Below are positions 15,101 through 15,579 of a DNA stretch of 15,579 nucleotides, piece by piece. A program made the position numbers and the translations under genes. The notes beneath the pieces are model-generated. The model saw only the letters and a list, made by a program, of their open reading frames with translations. It searched no databases and was not told the DNA's origin. This DNA is from Enterococcus_I eurekensis. GTDB lineage: Bacteria; Bacillota; Bacilli; Lactobacillales; Enterococcaceae. Each line of letters begins with the position of its first letter. Position 1 is the first letter of the stretch. The stretch is taken from contig NZ_JBHSGT010000039.1 in the NCBI RefSeq assembly GCF_042654605.1, forward strand, positions 1 to 15,579. Direction: 5' to 3'.

Positions 15101-15361
15101 GCGGACACGGTCATCTTGTATGACTTATGGTGGAATCCAGCGGTTGAAGAACAAGCAGCTGGACGGGCACATCGCATGGGTCAAAAAAATGTGGTGGAAG
15201 TTTGGCGGATGATTGCTGAAGGAACAATTGAAGAACGCATGGACGCGCTACAACAAGAAAAACGTGAGCTCTTCCAAAAAGTCATCCAAGGCAATGAAAC
15301 ACAATTGCAACAATTAACCGAAGAAGATATTCGCTTGATATTAAGTATGGGCGATGAGTAG
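12182..15361 (+). CDS. SWIM zinc-finger SNF2-family DNA translocase/helicase
   Basis: A 1059-residue Swi2/Snf2-type ATPase, expected to move along double-stranded DNA and displace or remodel bound protein. A SWIM finger lies at the N-terminus (C58-x-C60 and C69-x-H71). A long family-specific region of about 550 residues follows. The two RecA-like lobes come last: Walker A in DEMGLGKT (K640), motif II D731-E-A-Q734, then SQFTGML, GGTGLNL and motif VI R995-AHRMGQ. AGGAGGA (12169-12175) overlaps the sbcC stop and sits 6 nt before the ATG. It is therefore third in the sbcDC operon, which suggests a role in DNA repair or replication, though no defined function is known to me for this bacterial subfamily. 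An insertion element follows 3 bases after its stop, and no native terminator is visible. Confidence 0.92.
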   Translation: MKWSIPERVIERGRDYLNQDRVLSVVPDEDNQVWRAEVLGSELYRVDLDATAKEEDYCQCPYWEEHHYCKHTVAVELYLRKKGLTRQIKTEKKVTPSTFSNSEMFSKGFYRLQEEKNSSSLIQRLEISCQIDSLATNPYRKELDILGISLKVGLAGERKYIVKNIYRFLQIYQDEKMYNGIKQGNVYLHPDAFTLEENELLHHLSNNAQTQQLLGHTGVQVNGSLDKKYLLLPVSEGRELLEKMQKIPFVFVADEKKYAKLNFSEQPLPLAYTLRPQAEMMYELTQVHDFDHVYQAYRWGIFKGEIYQMTAEEMEICLTTMQLMKRLKEPKIVYPKKELSLLFRQVFPFLRQVGQVDIDPEVYDAVSEAPLEVIIYLRKKQGNVDVRVDYQYDEIVFSSHPAFENNPADAPEVLRDYQGESRVVQMLEQFDFKHETQPGWQKEIPKGVQLFQFFNHEVPSLRQLGKLHLGKKLKELYLDGEDFRPVIEVAHEDSWLNVSFDISGISESEVQEVLRSLLRQEAFYTLADGKILSLMDEQFQETSHILQQLRQELKEGTTHFEIPVHRGIQLQEQLGEKANFSQSFEQLTSHLVNPNSFEVPLPKNLNADLREYQVLGFRWLKMLSHYAFGGILADEMGLGKTLQTIAFLLSEKETKQIIPTLIVTPASLTYNWQQEIKRFAPDISSSVVHGTKEERTAILAEEKDVYITSYTSLRQDIDMYQLKDFDYLILDEAQMVKNNYTKTAQALQSLVVPVRFALSGTPIENNLDELWGLFQLIMPGFFPSRQKYRELSAEEIAHMVQPFILRRDKKSVLQDLPDKIERNYYSGLTAEQKTVYLAYLQQMREEVSGMDSEAFRKSRISILAGLTRLRQICCDPRLFLDDYEGSSGKLEQVKMLVKTAIENKRRVLLFSQFTGMLSILEEVFAEMDISTFYLRGSTPPKDRVEMVNAYNAGEKEVFLISLKAGGTGLNLTGADTVILYDLWWNPAVEEQAAGRAHRMGQKNVVEVWRMIAEGTIEERMDALQQEKRELFQKVIQGNETQLQQLTEEDIRLILSMGDE

Positions 15362-15364
15362 AAG

Positions 15365-15460
15365 TTGACACTCCACACGACTAAAGTCGTCGGATTCTTA
15401 GGTAGTACGCCCTAACGGACGCAAATTGACTAAGCGATCCCCGAAAGTCCTTCGGTTTTA
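15365..15460 (-). ncRNA. 3' part of the presumed omega RNA of the IS element
   Basis: In this family the guide RNA overlaps the end of tnpB, runs through the right end and continues into flanking host DNA. Two hairpins are visible: CCGAA/TTCGG (15441-15455), overlapping the tnpB 3' end, and ACGACT/AGTCGT with a 2-nt loop (15377-15390) just before the tip. The 5' limit of the RNA is not determinable; the range given covers only the recognised scaffold elements. Confidence 0.6.
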
Positions 15461-15579
15461 ATATTTATGCTTGCATTAATATCTCTGTCATGAATTGTTC
15501 CACAATTTGAGCATACCCATTCACGAATATTTAGCTCTTTTTTGCCGTCATTATGACCACAAGAAGAACAAAGTTGTGA
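15430..15579 (-). CDS. tnpB: TnpB RNA-guided nuclease, C-terminal fragment (cut by window edge)
   Basis: The last 49 codons are visible, open to the right edge. They encode the family's four-cysteine zinc finger (C4, C7, C23 and C26 of the visible part, in CSSCG and CSNCG). The RuvC-III motif HDRDINAS follows, whose second aspartate is a catalytic residue, and a short tail ends at TAG (15430-15432). TnpB proteins are about 370-400 residues and cut DNA matching a guide carried at the 3' end of the element's omega RNA, downstream of a short target-adjacent motif. Nothing visible is broken, so the gene may be intact, but most of it is unseen. It is antisense to the sbcDC-helicase operon. Confidence 0.92.
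   Translation of the reverse strand, partial: SQLCSSCGHNDGKKELNIREWVCSNCGTIHDRDINASINIKTEGLSGIA

Larger units (their letters stand above)
15365..15579 (-). mobile_element. IS200/IS605-family element, right end (continues beyond the window)
   Basis: The minus strand carries the end of tnpB, then about 65 nt of non-coding right end with a hairpin, ending in GTGGAGTGTCAA. The TCAA tip matches the right cleavage site known for this family, putting the boundary between 15364 and 15365. These elements have no terminal inverted repeats and make no target duplication. The left end, and any tnpA, lie to the right of the window. Confidence 0.85.

Noticed and set aside
15441..15460. A plus-strand terminator for the helicase operon (CCGAA/TTCGG followed by TTTT).
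   Set aside because: The stem is only 5 bp and lies inside the insertion element, where it is better read as part of the omega RNA and tnpB end. Accidental termination there is possible but not supported.

Overview
The window is a low-GC Gram-positive chromosome segment, most likely from an enterococcus or a close relative in the Lactobacillales. The signs are AT-rich DNA, strong AGGAGG ribosome binding sites, extended -10 promoters, an EF-P with lysine at position 32, a lipoprotein-type methionine transporter and an LtaS/MdoB-type membrane enzyme. It is mostly housekeeping DNA, with one notable repeat array and one insertion sequence cut off by the right edge.

Layout: 1-275 holds a strong hairpin and an AT-rich leader. 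276-2497 is a complete methionine-type ABC transporter operon (ATPase, permease, lipoprotein) closed by a terminator. 2669-4507 is a membrane-bound phosphoglycerol transferase-like enzyme. 4576-5139 is translation factor EF-P. 5140 to about 5950 holds no gene. It is a tandem array of six complete units of 123-124 bp plus a broken end, and each unit can fold into one long interrupted hairpin. 5980-6976 (minus strand) is a two-gene operon of a TrmN6-like methyltransferase and a GIY-YIG protein, converging on efp across the array. 7141-7758 is a PlsC-type acyltransferase. 7925-15361 is a tight operon of sbcD, sbcC and a SWIM/SNF2 helicase, all involved in DNA end or hairpin processing or DNA translocation. 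From 15365 to the window end lies the right end of an IS200/IS605-family element with the 3' end of tnpB, inserted three bases after the helicase stop codon.

The best candidate for something under-described is the hairpin array after efp. Paired arms differ widely between units but keep pairing. The unpaired parts are nearly constant: a 7-nt apical loop G-Y-H-CTTT, a GTTT bulge and a GA/CGA internal loop. This pattern indicates selection on a fold, or a DNA-level mechanism that corrects palindromes. Complex palindromic repeats have been described in enterococci (I recall the name EFAR). Whether this array belongs to that family cannot be settled from the sequence alone.
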